Below, piece by piece: positions 8,234 to 16,751 of a stretch of 44,205 bases of DNA. The notes under the pieces are model-generated. The model saw only the letters and a program-made list of their open reading frames with translations, was not told where the DNA came from and searched no databases. This DNA is from Deltaproteobacteria bacterium. GTDB taxonomy: Bacteria > Desulfobacterota > Binatia > UBA1149 > SPBQ01. Location: NCBI GenBank assembly GCA_029262375.1, contig JAJCZM010000057.1, forward strand, positions 1 to 44,205, written 5' to 3'. Both the position numbers and the translations under genes were made by a program. The stretch's first letter is position 1, and each line of letters begins with the position of its first letter.

Positions 8234-8596
8234 ATGACTGATACAGCCGACAGGTTGGGAATGTTTGGCCGGAAAGCCAGAGCGGCCCGGGGAAAGAGAG
8301 GGATCAGAGAGGTAGCGAAGGAGATAGGTGTGAGCGCTGCAACTCTGTCTCGAGTGGAGCGGGGTCTAATGCCGGATCTTCAAACGTTCGGGAAGATCTG
8401 CCGCTGGCTGATGGTCGATCCGGGCGAAATATTGGGGGTTGAGCAGATCGCACCGACACCTGCCTCCTCCGCAGTCCATTTCCGAAAAGACCAAGCGCTA
8501 GACGTCAAGACCGCTCAAGCACTCGGCGAAATGATTCTGGCAGCGCAGAGGGCCTTTATCGTATCTGCGCCAACCAGATCTGACGAGGATGCTTAG
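8234..8596 (+). CDS. XRE-family HTH transcriptional regulator
   Basis: A 120-residue protein. Residues 10-60 form a Cro/C1-type helix-turn-helix: KARAARGKRG, then VAKEIGVSAATLSRVERG and PDLQTFGKICRWL, the family's usual core. The C-terminal part is a linker and a helix without a recognised ligand domain. The ATG has no clear ribosome-binding site and sits against the operator copy at 8215-8226; an internal ATG at 8264 is an alternative start. It overlaps the ImmA-like gene by 8 bases. XRE plus ImmA/IrrE peptidase pairs act as repressor/anti-repressor switches in integrative elements and prophages. Confidence 0.92.
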   Translation: MTDTADRLGMFGRKARAARGKRGIREVAKEIGVSAATLSRVERGLMPDLQTFGKICRWLMVDPGEILGVEQIAPTPASSAVHFRKDQALDVKTAQALGEMILAAQRAFIVSAPTRSDEDA

Positions 8597-9173
8597 ACGC
8601 GGGTTCAAGTCGGAGTGTGAACGCCTTGCGCTCGCGAAACGCGAGGATGCCGGCAAAGAAGCCAACGACCCCTTAGATCCGTGGGGACTCGCGGCCACGA
8701 TGGGTATCCGCGTGATAACGCCGCATGACGTACCCGGGATCTCGACTGCCTGCCTGGAAACACTACTTGAGGCTGACCCGAGCAGCTGGTCTGCCGTGAC
8801 GCTCGCTCTAGGGCGAGCCGGCGACCTGGTTATTCTCAACTCTGCCACTTCGCCAGCACGTCAGGCGAGTAGCCTCATGCACGAACTTGCCCACGCGCTG
8901 CTAGGTCATACTCCGTCACGTGTGGATGTCAGTGAAGACAACCAGTTGCTGCTTCGCACGCACGATCCAGATCAAGAGGAAGAGGCGAACTGGCTTGCGG
9001 GCTGCCTACTCTTGCCGCGACCGGCGTTGCTCTCGATTCGGAGCAGCCGTGCTTCGCGAGCCAGCTTGCTCGCGAAATACAAGGTAAGCGCACAGATGCT
9101 GCGCTACAGGCTTAGCGTAACAGGTGTCGAGCGGCAGGCTGATCGTGCGACAAGGCGTGCTCAACGCTCGTAG
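8589..9173 (+). CDS. ImmA/IrrE-family zinc metallopeptidase
   Basis: A 194-residue protein with the zinc-binding HELAH motif (His98, Glu99, His102) inside MHELAHALLGH, followed by an EEEANWLAGCLLLP segment that supplies the distal acidic ligand in ImmA/IrrE (DUF955) peptidases. The start overlaps the XRE gene by 8 bases, so the two are translated together. In the known pairs the peptidase cleaves the XRE-type repressor on a DNA-damage or cell-signal cue and derepresses an element or toxin. Here the likely target is the 8234 product, and the regulated genes would be its own operon and perhaps 8091-7197. Confidence 0.92.
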   Translation: MLRRGFKSECERLALAKREDAGKEANDPLDPWGLAATMGIRVITPHDVPGISTACLETLLEADPSSWSAVTLALGRAGDLVILNSATSPARQASSLMHELAHALLGHTPSRVDVSEDNQLLLRTHDPDQEEEANWLAGCLLLPRPALLSIRSSRASRASLLAKYKVSAQMLRYRLSVTGVERQADRATRRAQRS

Positions 9174-9211
9174 AGTGTTGGCACAGGAAACACCAGAGGC
9201 CTGGAGGAAAC

Positions 9212-9445
9212 ATGAAGACAACTGGCACATGCACGCAATGTCGGTCTGCGAGTTCTAAGTCTGACACATGGAATGCCATTGGCGAGAATGTCGTCTGCGA
9301 GACGGCGATGGGCCGAGGTTATGCCCAGACCGAATACCGATTCTTCCAGTGCGCTCAGTGCGGCTCGGTGTTTGTTGAGTATGAAGATAGCGGTGCCGGT
9401 GGGCGCGGCAAGTTCATCCAACATCTGACGAAGAGGCTGTACTAA
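9212..9445 (+). CDS. small CxxC zinc-ribbon-like protein
   Basis: A 77-residue protein with two CxxC knuckles, CTQC (residues 7-10) and CAQC (near 49-52), separated by about 40 residues, as in a zinc ribbon. A good ribosome-binding site, GGAGGAAAC, precedes the ATG. It follows the ImmA-like gene by 38 bases on the same strand and may be part of that operon. No family is recognised; DNA or RNA binding, or a small regulator, are both possible. It is followed by about 260 bases that end in a strong hairpin. Confidence 0.7.
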   Translation: MKTTGTCTQCRSASSKSDTWNAIGENVVCETAMGRGYAQTEYRFFQCAQCGSVFVEYEDSGAGGRGKFIQHLTKRLY

Positions 9446-9637
9446 CTCGCGGCCTTGCTGGCGTTGGTGCATGGAGCGAAGCCACCGGGGCTGCCTAACA
9501 GATGGAACACAGAGTTCTCAGGGGTTCACGTCACATCGGCTCGTTTGGTCCCAATTAGGCTGACGGGAAGCAGCGCGCATGTTTCGCGCTTGAGCTTTCG
9601 CAACGTGGACAGAAGTGACGTGCGCTTAGAATTCAGC

Positions 9638-9678
9638 ACTCGAGTCGTCGCACTACGGCGGAACCGTAGTGAACGAGT
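9638..9678. terminator. hairpin between convergent genes
   Basis: CACTACGG (9651-9658) pairs perfectly with CCGTAGTG (9664-9671) around a five-base loop, and an outer ACTCG/CGAGT stem (9638-9642 and 9674-9678) extends it. It lies between the plus-strand gene ending at 9445 and the minus-strand gene ending at 9707, where a bidirectional terminator is expected. There is no long T-run, so the function is unproven. Confidence 0.5.
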
Positions 9679-9706
9679 TCTAACGTGACAGTACCATCCC
9701 TCGCCT

Positions 9707-11602
9707 CTAGTCAGATTTCCCCTTCAGCAGCTCCGCCGTATTGTCGCTTGGCGCGCTGAACAAAGACTCCCAACAAGAGCCTGTCTCTAGATTGAGCAAC
9801 TGAGCGGTCATCGACGGCGACAGCTCGAACGGCATAACGGGTGAACCAAGAGTGATACCCTTTCCCTTGAGCTTGATCTTCGTTTTCCCGGCAGCCCCAG
9901 CCTTGATCTTCAAGGACTTAATGGTGCCGTGCTCGTTGCGCCCGTCACTATAACGATAGCCGCCGTTTATGGCCGACCAACACGCCTTGCCCTTACACTG
10001 CGCAGCGGCCGCCATGTCCTTTTCCATTACTAGCTGAACTCCGCCGGATTTGTCGTCGAACAGACAAAAGGCGTAATCGCTCGTGGCTGTCGGATCGCCG
10101 ACGTCACCCGCCAGCGTCTCGTCTCCCTTCCTAAGACTCCAAACCAGTACGTCTTTCTCGCCGAGCGGGTTTTTCAGCTGGATCTTGTCCTTACCCGATG
10201 CTGTCGAGGCGATACAGCCTGGAAGCGGCGCCGAAGGGCAATCGTTAACGGCTCTCGAAAAGTGGATATCCTGGTCCGTGCCAATGCCTTCCTCAAGCTC
10301 GTCAGTGGAGTGCCACGCGACGATAGTAGTCCCGGCTGAATCGACAACCGCGCATCCAGCCGTATCACCCAATCCTCCCTTTTTATCGCGCACACCGTGA
10401 GTATTCAGCAACGATGGCTCCGACCATGTCGTGCCATTGTCGTGCGACTGCGCCATGAACAGCTCGGCGTCCCCAGCATCAATGGCCTTGATAAACGATG
10501 AGTCCACGTCCGGGACCTTCGACCACACGGCAAGCCAAGACTCCCCACCAGAAGAACGAACGATTGGTCGAGCATCCTCGCCGTCGCTTTCCGTCGCGTA
10601 CGCGGTGGTATTGATGACGTCTGCTTGGGACCAGGTGTTCCCTAAATCGTCGGAAACGGAATACAAAGCATCTGGCTCGCTCGCCTGCGGTAGCCAGGCT
10701 GGATTGGTGCCAAAGGTGGACCAGGCGACGAGCCATCGTCCGGAGCCGTTCGTGTCGAGTTTCGGAAACCTACCGTCTACTCCTCCAACGGCGGCGCTTA
10801 GGTCGTAAGGTGCACTCCAGGTAAGGCCATCATCCACCGATCTTGCACCGCGCATTGGCTCGCTTCCGGAGGCGACGTGCCACACTGCCAGCCAATTTCC
10901 AGCACCATCTGTTGCAATGTCAACGATACCGTCATCGCAGGTGACGCTCATGCAGTCTACCGCCGCATCGGTGTTGATGGTTCCTGCTGGCGACCAAGAT
11001 GCTGCAGCATCGGTCGAGCGAAAGTAGAGGACATCGAGATCCGAGCCGATTGTTCCGCCAAGGTCATCAGCACTCGTAAACGCGAGCAGCGTGGTGGAGC
11101 CAGGACTAACGATGAGTTCGTTAGGACCGCCGGAGACGCCTAGAGACAAGGGCACGGACCACGTGAGGCCACCATCTACCGATCGAGACGTATGCGCGAA
11201 GCCGCTGATGGTCCACGCAGCAATCCAAACCCCTGCGTCGTGCGCCAGGATAACGCCACCGTCGAAGACCGAATCGGCCGATGCTGTCGTATTCAGCGCA
11301 ATCGGAATGCTCCAGGTTTGACCATCATCTACCGACCGAGACATAAGGACGTCGACGTCACTACCAATCGTGCCAGAAAGCGTATTGTCGCTCTCCCACG
11401 CAGCCAGCCACGTACCGGCGCCATCGGAAGCAAGGGAAACATTGATATCCTCTTCGAGCGCGTCGGTTGATGCTAGGGCGACCAACGGTGATTGCTTGCC
11501 GAAAGACCAGGCGGCCTCGCTTGGTGTCGGAAGTGATAGAGATAGAGCGGCACTTAGAAGCACCGCGCAGCCCATATAATATCTTCTTGAAAGTAACATC
11601 AT
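9707..11602 (-). CDS. secreted Asp-box (BNR/sialidase-like) repeat protein
   Basis: A 631-residue protein with an N-terminal signal peptide (hydrophobic run AVLLSAALSLSL, then PTPSEA/AW as a likely cleavage site). Six Asp-box motifs of the S-x-D-x-G-x-T-W type occur, for example SVDDGQTWS, SVDGGLTWS and SHDNGTTWS, as in six-bladed propellers of sialidases and related proteins. Catalytic residues of sialidases are not evident, so it may bind or sense rather than cleave. The last 170 residues form a second domain with YAFCLFDD and KACWSA segments and a KIKLKGKG strand, a C-terminal domain I associate with secreted proteins of some Deltaproteobacteria-like genomes. It follows the sulfatase fragment by 54 bases; no good ribosome-binding site is seen. 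Confidence 0.85.
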   Translation of the reverse strand: MMLLSRRYYMGCAVLLSAALSLSLPTPSEAAWSFGKQSPLVALASTDALEEDINVSLASDGAGTWLAAWESDNTLSGTIGSDVDVLMSRSVDDGQTWSIPIALNTTASADSVFDGGVILAHDAGVWIAAWTISGFAHTSRSVDGGLTWSVPLSLGVSGGPNELIVSPGSTTLLAFTSADDLGGTIGSDLDVLYFRSTDAAASWSPAGTINTDAAVDCMSVTCDDGIVDIATDGAGNWLAVWHVASGSEPMRGARSVDDGLTWSAPYDLSAAVGGVDGRFPKLDTNGSGRWLVAWSTFGTNPAWLPQASEPDALYSVSDDLGNTWSQADVINTTAYATESDGEDARPIVRSSGGESWLAVWSKVPDVDSSFIKAIDAGDAELFMAQSHDNGTTWSEPSLLNTHGVRDKKGGLGDTAGCAVVDSAGTTIVAWHSTDELEEGIGTDQDIHFSRAVNDCPSAPLPGCIASTASGKDKIQLKNPLGEKDVLVWSLRKGDETLAGDVGDPTATSDYAFCLFDDKSGGVQLVMEKDMAAAAQCKGKACWSAINGGYRYSDGRNEHGTIKSLKIKAGAAGKTKIKLKGKGITLGSPVMPFELSPSMTAQLLNLETGSCWESLFSAPSDNTAELLKGKSD

Positions 11603-11656
11603 GGAATCACATACCCCTGGTAGCTAGAACCACTACATCATGTCCAGCACAAAGTT

Positions 11657-14188
11657 TCATGGCGCTGGGTACGCCTCATCATCGCAGTTTAGGTGAGAAT
11701 TGGTGTCGCCACCGCCAACGCAATCGTGCCATGCTTCTAGCCCGCAATTGAGGTAGCGCTGGACGTTGCAGAGCGGACTGTTTGCTGAGAGAGCTGCTGG
11801 CGATTCGTCGGGTCTAGGGTTGCACGATGTTGGTACTGGACAACTGATCGGGTCTGAGTCTCCGGCGTCGAGAACCTTGTCTGCCGGCGCGACGTTCTTG
11901 CCTGCACCGAACTCTTCGATGTTCGTAGTTACGTCGTAAAGAGAATCGTCTCGTCCGTACTTCCAACTAGTCTCGTAGCACCCATTGCAGGGAACATAAA
12001 CGTCGAATTGGCAACTACGGCCAGCTACCACACAATCATCATCTGCCTGGCATCTAGGGAAGTCCTTCGCGTCACAGAGAGAGACGAGCGACGCGTTGCC
12101 GCAATCGTTCTTTTCGGTTGTCGTCATACAGAGTCCACTGAGCACGCGGCACTCCTCTGACTCGCATGCAGTATCAGCCGGACCACCGACGCCACCACCG
12201 AAAGCGGGGGGACAGACAACAATCGATCCTCCTCGCACCGTGCGGACCAAGTGCTCTTCGCACCGGTCGCCGTCCAGGACATTCAGGGGGTCAGCGGCGC
12301 AATCTGCATCGTCTGTACACGTTGTTCCAATCTCCATCGGTTCGCTGGTCGCTGAACATTTCTTCGGCTTCAGATCCCCGATATAGCCGCACACGCCCGC
12401 AGCGTAGCCACAGGTGGTGTCTTCCGAACAGTCTTTGTCATTGACGACCTTGTCCGCAAAGTACCCCTTGCGGCTTGTGATCGAACTCTTCGTCGTCCCC
12501 TTATCTTTATCCTCGAACGCGAACGCAAAATCTCTGTGGTGCTGAGTGGCCGGGTTGTAGGCTGGATCCGCTACGACATTGAGGAAGCTGCGGCCGTCAA
12601 CTTCATGGCCAAGACAATTGTCCCCCGGCGTCGGTGTGGCGGCGCGAGTACATTCGGCACCGAAAACGAGAGGGTCTAGCCACGGCTTAAAGTTCCTCTG
12701 CTTCCAAGCATATAGCGGCGCTACTCGACCAAGCGTTGTGTCAAACGCCGGGGACTGGAATCCGGCCAGATGCGCCACGGTCGGGAAAATATCGAGCTGG
12801 CTAACGACTTGCTCGCCGAAGAACTTTCCTTCGTCGGGCATGATCGGTGATTGGCTTGATGCGAGACCCGGCAGGTGCAACAGCCCACCTACGCGCACAC
12901 CACCTTCCAGCCGTGACTGCTTCCCACCGTTTAGGTTCGGGTTACCGTACTCCCTCTGTTGACCGTGATCGGATGTAAAGATGATGGCTGTCTCGTCGTA
13001 TAGATCGACTTGCGGATCTTGAAGCGTTTCGACTATGGCCCCAATCGCTGCATCTAGTTCCTCAGCTGCAGCAAGAAGCTTGACCTCCTTCTTGTCGATC
13101 GCGTGTGGATCCTTGTTCGCCTTCCCAAGCCCGATTTTGTAGTGCTCGAGTACTCGCGCCGACGCATCAAGCGGGAAGTGAAGCTGGGTAACCGCTAGGT
13201 ACATAAAGAACTTTTCAGCGTAGCGCGCTTGCCGGCGTATGAAGGAATTCGCCAGATCGCGTACCATTCCCAAGAAGAAGCCGCACTTTGTGTCTGCATA
13301 GTGCCCCTCGAGGTTGCAGGACGGTGTGTCGCTGACACGCTTCTTCCCAAACAACGGATTGCCTGAGGAATCCGTGTGCAATGTCATGTCGTACCTATCG
13401 GCCTTCGCGAAACCACTGAACTTGTGGCGCCTGGAACCGTCGGGAGCGCAACAATGGACGTTCTGCAGAGGAGCCTTCGTGTCGTCGAATTCGCCACAAG
13501 AAGTCGCCTCGGTGAGATCATCGCCAAGGTAGAGCCCGTAGTGCTCGTAATCGTTCGCGTGGCCGGCTGGGTTATCGAATCCGGCCTGGTTAATCCCGAA
13601 GGCGGGTTCGGCCGGCTCGCCTTCGCGAGCCCCCGCCCCGAAGGCGCGCGGACAATGCTCCACGCCAGGATTGTCGCAATCGGTGTCAGTGGTACATAAC
13701 TTACCGGTCAACGCGCCCGTCGCTGTGTTGCGGCAAAATCGATTCGTGTTTGGGCTACACAGCATCCGTCGGGCCTTTCCGTCGTTCTTCGGAAACGCGC
13801 GATTGTATTTCAGCGATACGAACTCATCGAAACCCTGCAGGTTCGGGGCACCCCCCTTTCGTCCGATATTCCACTTGCCGAAAAAGGCCGTTGTGTAGCA
13901 CGCGGACGTACTGCGCAGCGTGTTGCATTCTTGCTGATCGCCCAAGAAACACCGACAGGGCTCAAATGCTCCGGCACCAGTTCGCGCGTACTCGTCGATA
14001 CACAACCGGTCATGGTCCTCGTGACATCCCTGTTTGAGGAATTCGGCGATCGTCACTTCGTGTCCAGGCAGATTGGCGTTGAACTTCTTCATCCCGCCAT
14101 CTCCGAGCCGCAGAGGGTACCGCCCGGTCATCAGCCCGCCACGCGCCGGGCCACAAACGCCCGCCACCGCGTACATCCGGGGAAACAC
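11657..14188 (-). CDS. sulfatase, catalytic C-terminal fragment (frameshifted gene)
   Basis: An 843-residue frame. Near its start it has AGVCGPARGGLMTGRYPLRLG: the Cys-x-Pro-x-Arg formylglycine signature followed by LMTGRYP, typical of sulfatases. Further on come IIFTSDHG and the GGK...EGGVRV segment of the same family. It then carries a long insertion and C-terminal region rich in CxxDxxC repeats (for example CTDDADCAADP). The 5' part (metal-binding YADD) is in the other frame (14131-14793). The reading frame continues upstream of the annotated start as WIQNVVSVPGAGVF, so the ATG at 14188 is not the real start. A one-base deletion near 14221-14260, or a sequencing error, split the gene. The neighbours suggest a surface sulfatase for polysaccharides. 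Confidence 0.8.
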   Translation of the reverse strand: MFPRMYAVAGVCGPARGGLMTGRYPLRLGDGGMKKFNANLPGHEVTIAEFLKQGCHEDHDRLCIDEYARTGAGAFEPCRCFLGDQQECNTLRSTSACYTTAFFGKWNIGRKGGAPNLQGFDEFVSLKYNRAFPKNDGKARRMLCSPNTNRFCRNTATGALTGKLCTTDTDCDNPGVEHCPRAFGAGAREGEPAEPAFGINQAGFDNPAGHANDYEHYGLYLGDDLTEATSCGEFDDTKAPLQNVHCCAPDGSRRHKFSGFAKADRYDMTLHTDSSGNPLFGKKRVSDTPSCNLEGHYADTKCGFFLGMVRDLANSFIRRQARYAEKFFMYLAVTQLHFPLDASARVLEHYKIGLGKANKDPHAIDKKEVKLLAAAEELDAAIGAIVETLQDPQVDLYDETAIIFTSDHGQQREYGNPNLNGGKQSRLEGGVRVGGLLHLPGLASSQSPIMPDEGKFFGEQVVSQLDIFPTVAHLAGFQSPAFDTTLGRVAPLYAWKQRNFKPWLDPLVFGAECTRAATPTPGDNCLGHEVDGRSFLNVVADPAYNPATQHHRDFAFAFEDKDKGTTKSSITSRKGYFADKVVNDKDCSEDTTCGYAAGVCGYIGDLKPKKCSATSEPMEIGTTCTDDADCAADPLNVLDGDRCEEHLVRTVRGGSIVVCPPAFGGGVGGPADTACESEECRVLSGLCMTTTEKNDCGNASLVSLCDAKDFPRCQADDDCVVAGRSCQFDVYVPCNGCYETSWKYGRDDSLYDVTTNIEEFGAGKNVAPADKVLDAGDSDPISCPVPTSCNPRPDESPAALSANSPLCNVQRYLNCGLEAWHDCVGGGDTNSHLNCDDEAYPAP

Positions 14189-14793
14189 CCCCGCCCCCGG
14201 TACTGAGACAACGTTTTGAATCCACCGTGCGTTCTGCGGATATCGGAATAGCCTTTGCAGCTGGCAAACGTAGTCTCATCCGCCGTCTCACAGTTAGGGT
14301 CTGGTTGGTAACGGAAGTGTTCGACGTTGTGATCGATGGAGGGGTCCTGCCCGTAGGTGATCGTATCGTCGGGATCAATGCTGCTCGGATCGTCAAGGTC
14401 AATCGGAACCGCGAGCGGGCCGTCCCCCGGATATCGTCCTAAATCACCATCTTCAGTCGGCTCTTCGTAAAGACGAGTCGTCGCGAGAATTCGAGCTCGC
14501 AGTCGCCCTAAGCCGACGTGGGTTACGATCGACTCTCCGAATCGCGGTGCAGTCGAGGTTGTGGCCAACTCCATCGGCTCATTCTCGGTTTGCCAGCTCG
14601 ATAGCTCGGTACCGAAGATCGGTAGATCATTGAGCTCAACATCATCTGCGTAGATTAGGATAACGTTCTGCGGTGGAAACGGCGGGATCGTACTCCAGCT
14701 AGGGCTGGGCAAGAAGATCCCCAGACACAGTAACAAAACCACGCACGGACTGAGCAATCGTAGCGTTCGAGCCTTTTCTGCGATCGTAGTCAT
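14131..14793 (-). CDS. sulfatase, N-terminal fragment (frameshifted gene)
   Basis: The 5' part of the sulfatase: a signal peptide (hydrophobic run LLSPCVVLLLCLGIFL with a SWS cleavage region), then NVILIYADDVELNDL, which contains the metal-binding Asp pair of sulfatases. The start is the ATG at 14791-14793, with GGAGGT 7 bases upstream; the frame is open to 14808 but without that spacing. In this frame the protein ends with unrelated sequence at 14131, while the true continuation is in the other frame from about 14250. The split fits a one-base loss, so in this strain the enzyme is either a pseudogene or an artefact of sequencing. It lies 54 bases downstream of the secreted protein at 14848. 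Confidence 0.8.
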   Translation of the reverse strand: MTTIAEKARTLRLLSPCVVLLLCLGIFLPSPSWSTIPPFPPQNVILIYADDVELNDLPIFGTELSSWQTENEPMELATTSTAPRFGESIVTHVGLGRLRARILATTRLYEEPTEDGDLGRYPGDGPLAVPIDLDDPSSIDPDDTITYGQDPSIDHNVEHFRYQPDPNCETADETTFASCKGYSDIRRTHGGFKTLSQYRGRGCFPGCTRWRAFVARRVAG

Positions 14794-14847
14794 ATGTGGT
14801 ACCTCCACGCGCTATTCGCTAACCGTCCGTCTACGAGAGCCGAACCA

Positions 14848-16401
14848 CTAATAAGGACAGTTCGCGATCCCTCGAGGCAGCGCGCCTACCGGTTCCGGAT
14901 CAAATTGCGTCAGGACACCATCGGTATTCTGATTTGCGCCGAGACAATCTCCGGTGTCGCAGCCGTTGTTACATCCGGTGTCTAGCTGGCACTCGACACT
15001 GTTGTCGTTTGAGCAAAGTCCGGGAGTCAACGATGAGACACGCAGCTCAATTCGGCCGTCCTCGGCTGTCGTGGCGCCAGACGCGTCAACTGTGGAGAAC
15101 TCGGAGACGAAGATCCGCGACGTGTCGGTAGGGTCTGTAGGGTGGTCAGGGCCGCCAAAACCGTTGACGACAATGAAACCACCCGTGAATGCGGTCGCAC
15201 TCACCGTCGCGCCCGAACTCACGTCAGTATCGCAACCGTTTAGCTCTATTGTGCCAGCCTCGCCGGTTGACCCACCACCGTCCGCTCGGACTTCCGAGCT
15301 TCCTTCAAGATTCACGGTAACAGCAGAAATCACGGCGTCTCCTCCCTCGCCGCCTGCGGCCGTAGCCTGGACCAGCACCTTACTAGTCGCGCGAAGATGA
15401 ACATCCCCTTCCCCGCTCTCTATTTCGACTACGCCCCCGCCAAGACCTTCACCATCGCCGCCACGGGCATCAATGATCGCCCCGTTCTTGATCTCAATGT
15501 CCTGCTCGGCGTTAAACACGACAGTTCCGCCATATGACTCCGCGCCGGGCGTCCCTGAACCGCCGCGCACCGAGATGTCCGTTCCATCGATAACGATTGA
15601 GTCCGCAGAGACTGTAACGTCACCGCCGATGCTATCTTCCCCATGAGACGAGGCATCTACGTCACCCAGCGTATCGAACAGGACCGCCCCAGTTACTTTG
15701 ACATCGAGCGCCCCTCCCTCATCTCGATAGCCCGATACGTCGATCAGCTTGTGGACCGTCAGGTCCCCCCCGGTCCCAGCTCCCTCATCGCCGGCGATGA
15801 TGGTGACGTTGCCCCCAACCGCGTTTCCACTATTTGCGCTCGCTACATCAATCGGACGCCAGAGCTCAACATCACCCGCGGCGACTATCTCTACCGAACC
15901 TCCATCCCCACCGTTCACACCATACGCGGCCAGACCAACGCCAGAGTCCGCGAGCGTAACATCTCCACCCGAGTCGATCGTGATCCAGCCCGATTGGTCG
16001 CGGCCGTTTGCCTTGACAGTACCGGAAATTGTCACGTCGCCGAGCGCGGTGATCACAATCTCTAGGCTGCCACTTGGGTTGCTTGGCGTACTATCTTCCG
16101 CCCGGATGATCCCTGATTGATCGACCGTCAGGCTATTGACTTCGAATTCGAAGAATCCGTCGTAGACGGCCACGTTGCCGGACGCCGTAACCGTTACATC
16201 GAGGTCCTCGCACTCAAGGGTCGACCCCTCTACGACCTCGAACTGCGCTGAAATACTGCATGTTGTGGTAGCGCCCGGGCAGATCTCGGGACAGGTAGAG
16301 ACGAGAGTAGCTGCGTTCGCCAACGGCACCGCAATCAGCGCGCTTAGCGATAGCGCGAGAAGCGGCAAGCCTCTATGAACTAACGGTCTCGCTGCATTCA
16401 T
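14848..16401 (-). CDS. secreted beta-solenoid-like repeat protein
   Basis: A 517-residue protein with a clear signal peptide (LPLLALSLSALIAVPLANA at residues 13-31, cleavage before AT). The body is made of short, Gly- and Asp-rich beta-strand repeats (GGDVTL, GGSVEIVAAGDVEL, GGNVTIIAG and so on), as in right-handed beta-helix adhesins or filamentous-type exported proteins. The C-terminus has a cysteine cluster (CSNDNSVECQLDTGC). GGGAGGATC is 8 bases upstream of the ATG. It is the promoter-proximal gene of a minus-strand group with the sulfatase and the Asp-box protein; all three are exported. The role is unknown; binding to surfaces or glycans is a guess. Confidence 0.8.
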   Translation of the reverse strand: MNAARPLVHRGLPLLALSLSALIAVPLANAATLVSTCPEICPGATTTCSISAQFEVVEGSTLECEDLDVTVTASGNVAVYDGFFEFEVNSLTVDQSGIIRAEDSTPSNPSGSLEIVITALGDVTISGTVKANGRDQSGWITIDSGGDVTLADSGVGLAAYGVNGGDGGSVEIVAAGDVELWRPIDVASANSGNAVGGNVTIIAGDEGAGTGGDLTVHKLIDVSGYRDEGGALDVKVTGAVLFDTLGDVDASSHGEDSIGGDVTVSADSIVIDGTDISVRGGSGTPGAESYGGTVVFNAEQDIEIKNGAIIDARGGDGEGLGGGVVEIESGEGDVHLRATSKVLVQATAAGGEGGDAVISAVTVNLEGSSEVRADGGGSTGEAGTIELNGCDTDVSSGATVSATAFTGGFIVVNGFGGPDHPTDPTDTSRIFVSEFSTVDASGATTAEDGRIELRVSSLTPGLCSNDNSVECQLDTGCNNGCDTGDCLGANQNTDGVLTQFDPEPVGALPRGIANCPY

Positions 16402-16751
16402 CGTTGATCCTCCCGGTGACGCTCGCGACTAACACGAGCATCTGCCGCCCAAGTCTGAACTGCTCCGCAGATCCAATCTGCACCAAGTCTTCTACAGCGC
16501 TAACACGCCTGCGACAGCCATCGCAAGACGAATCCGGCCAATTGACTCTTCTGAGGAAGATTATGACTCTGCCCGATCGACTCAGCTACAGAAACAGGTC
16601 CGAGAGCTGGCGACGCGGCCCGGGGCAGCCAGTAAACACCGCTCTAAGAGACATCGGCTTCGTCACACTGAGACCGATTTCTGTAAGTGGTGCCTTATGG
16701 CACGCTCCCACATGGGGGGCGAAGTAGCGCTTCTCCTCCAGTACGCCACCC
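16402..16751. other. divergent intergenic region
   Basis: This 350-base stretch separates the secreted-protein group (minus strand) from the cytochrome gene (plus strand). It should hold promoters for both. I see no ORF with coding character and no strong hairpin. Confidence 0.4.

Noticed and set aside
9491..9560. Possible attC: GCCTAAC near 9491 and ATTAGGC near 9553
   Set aside because: Only six outer bases pair and the bases between do not form arms, unlike the sites at 35850, 36407 and 38286.
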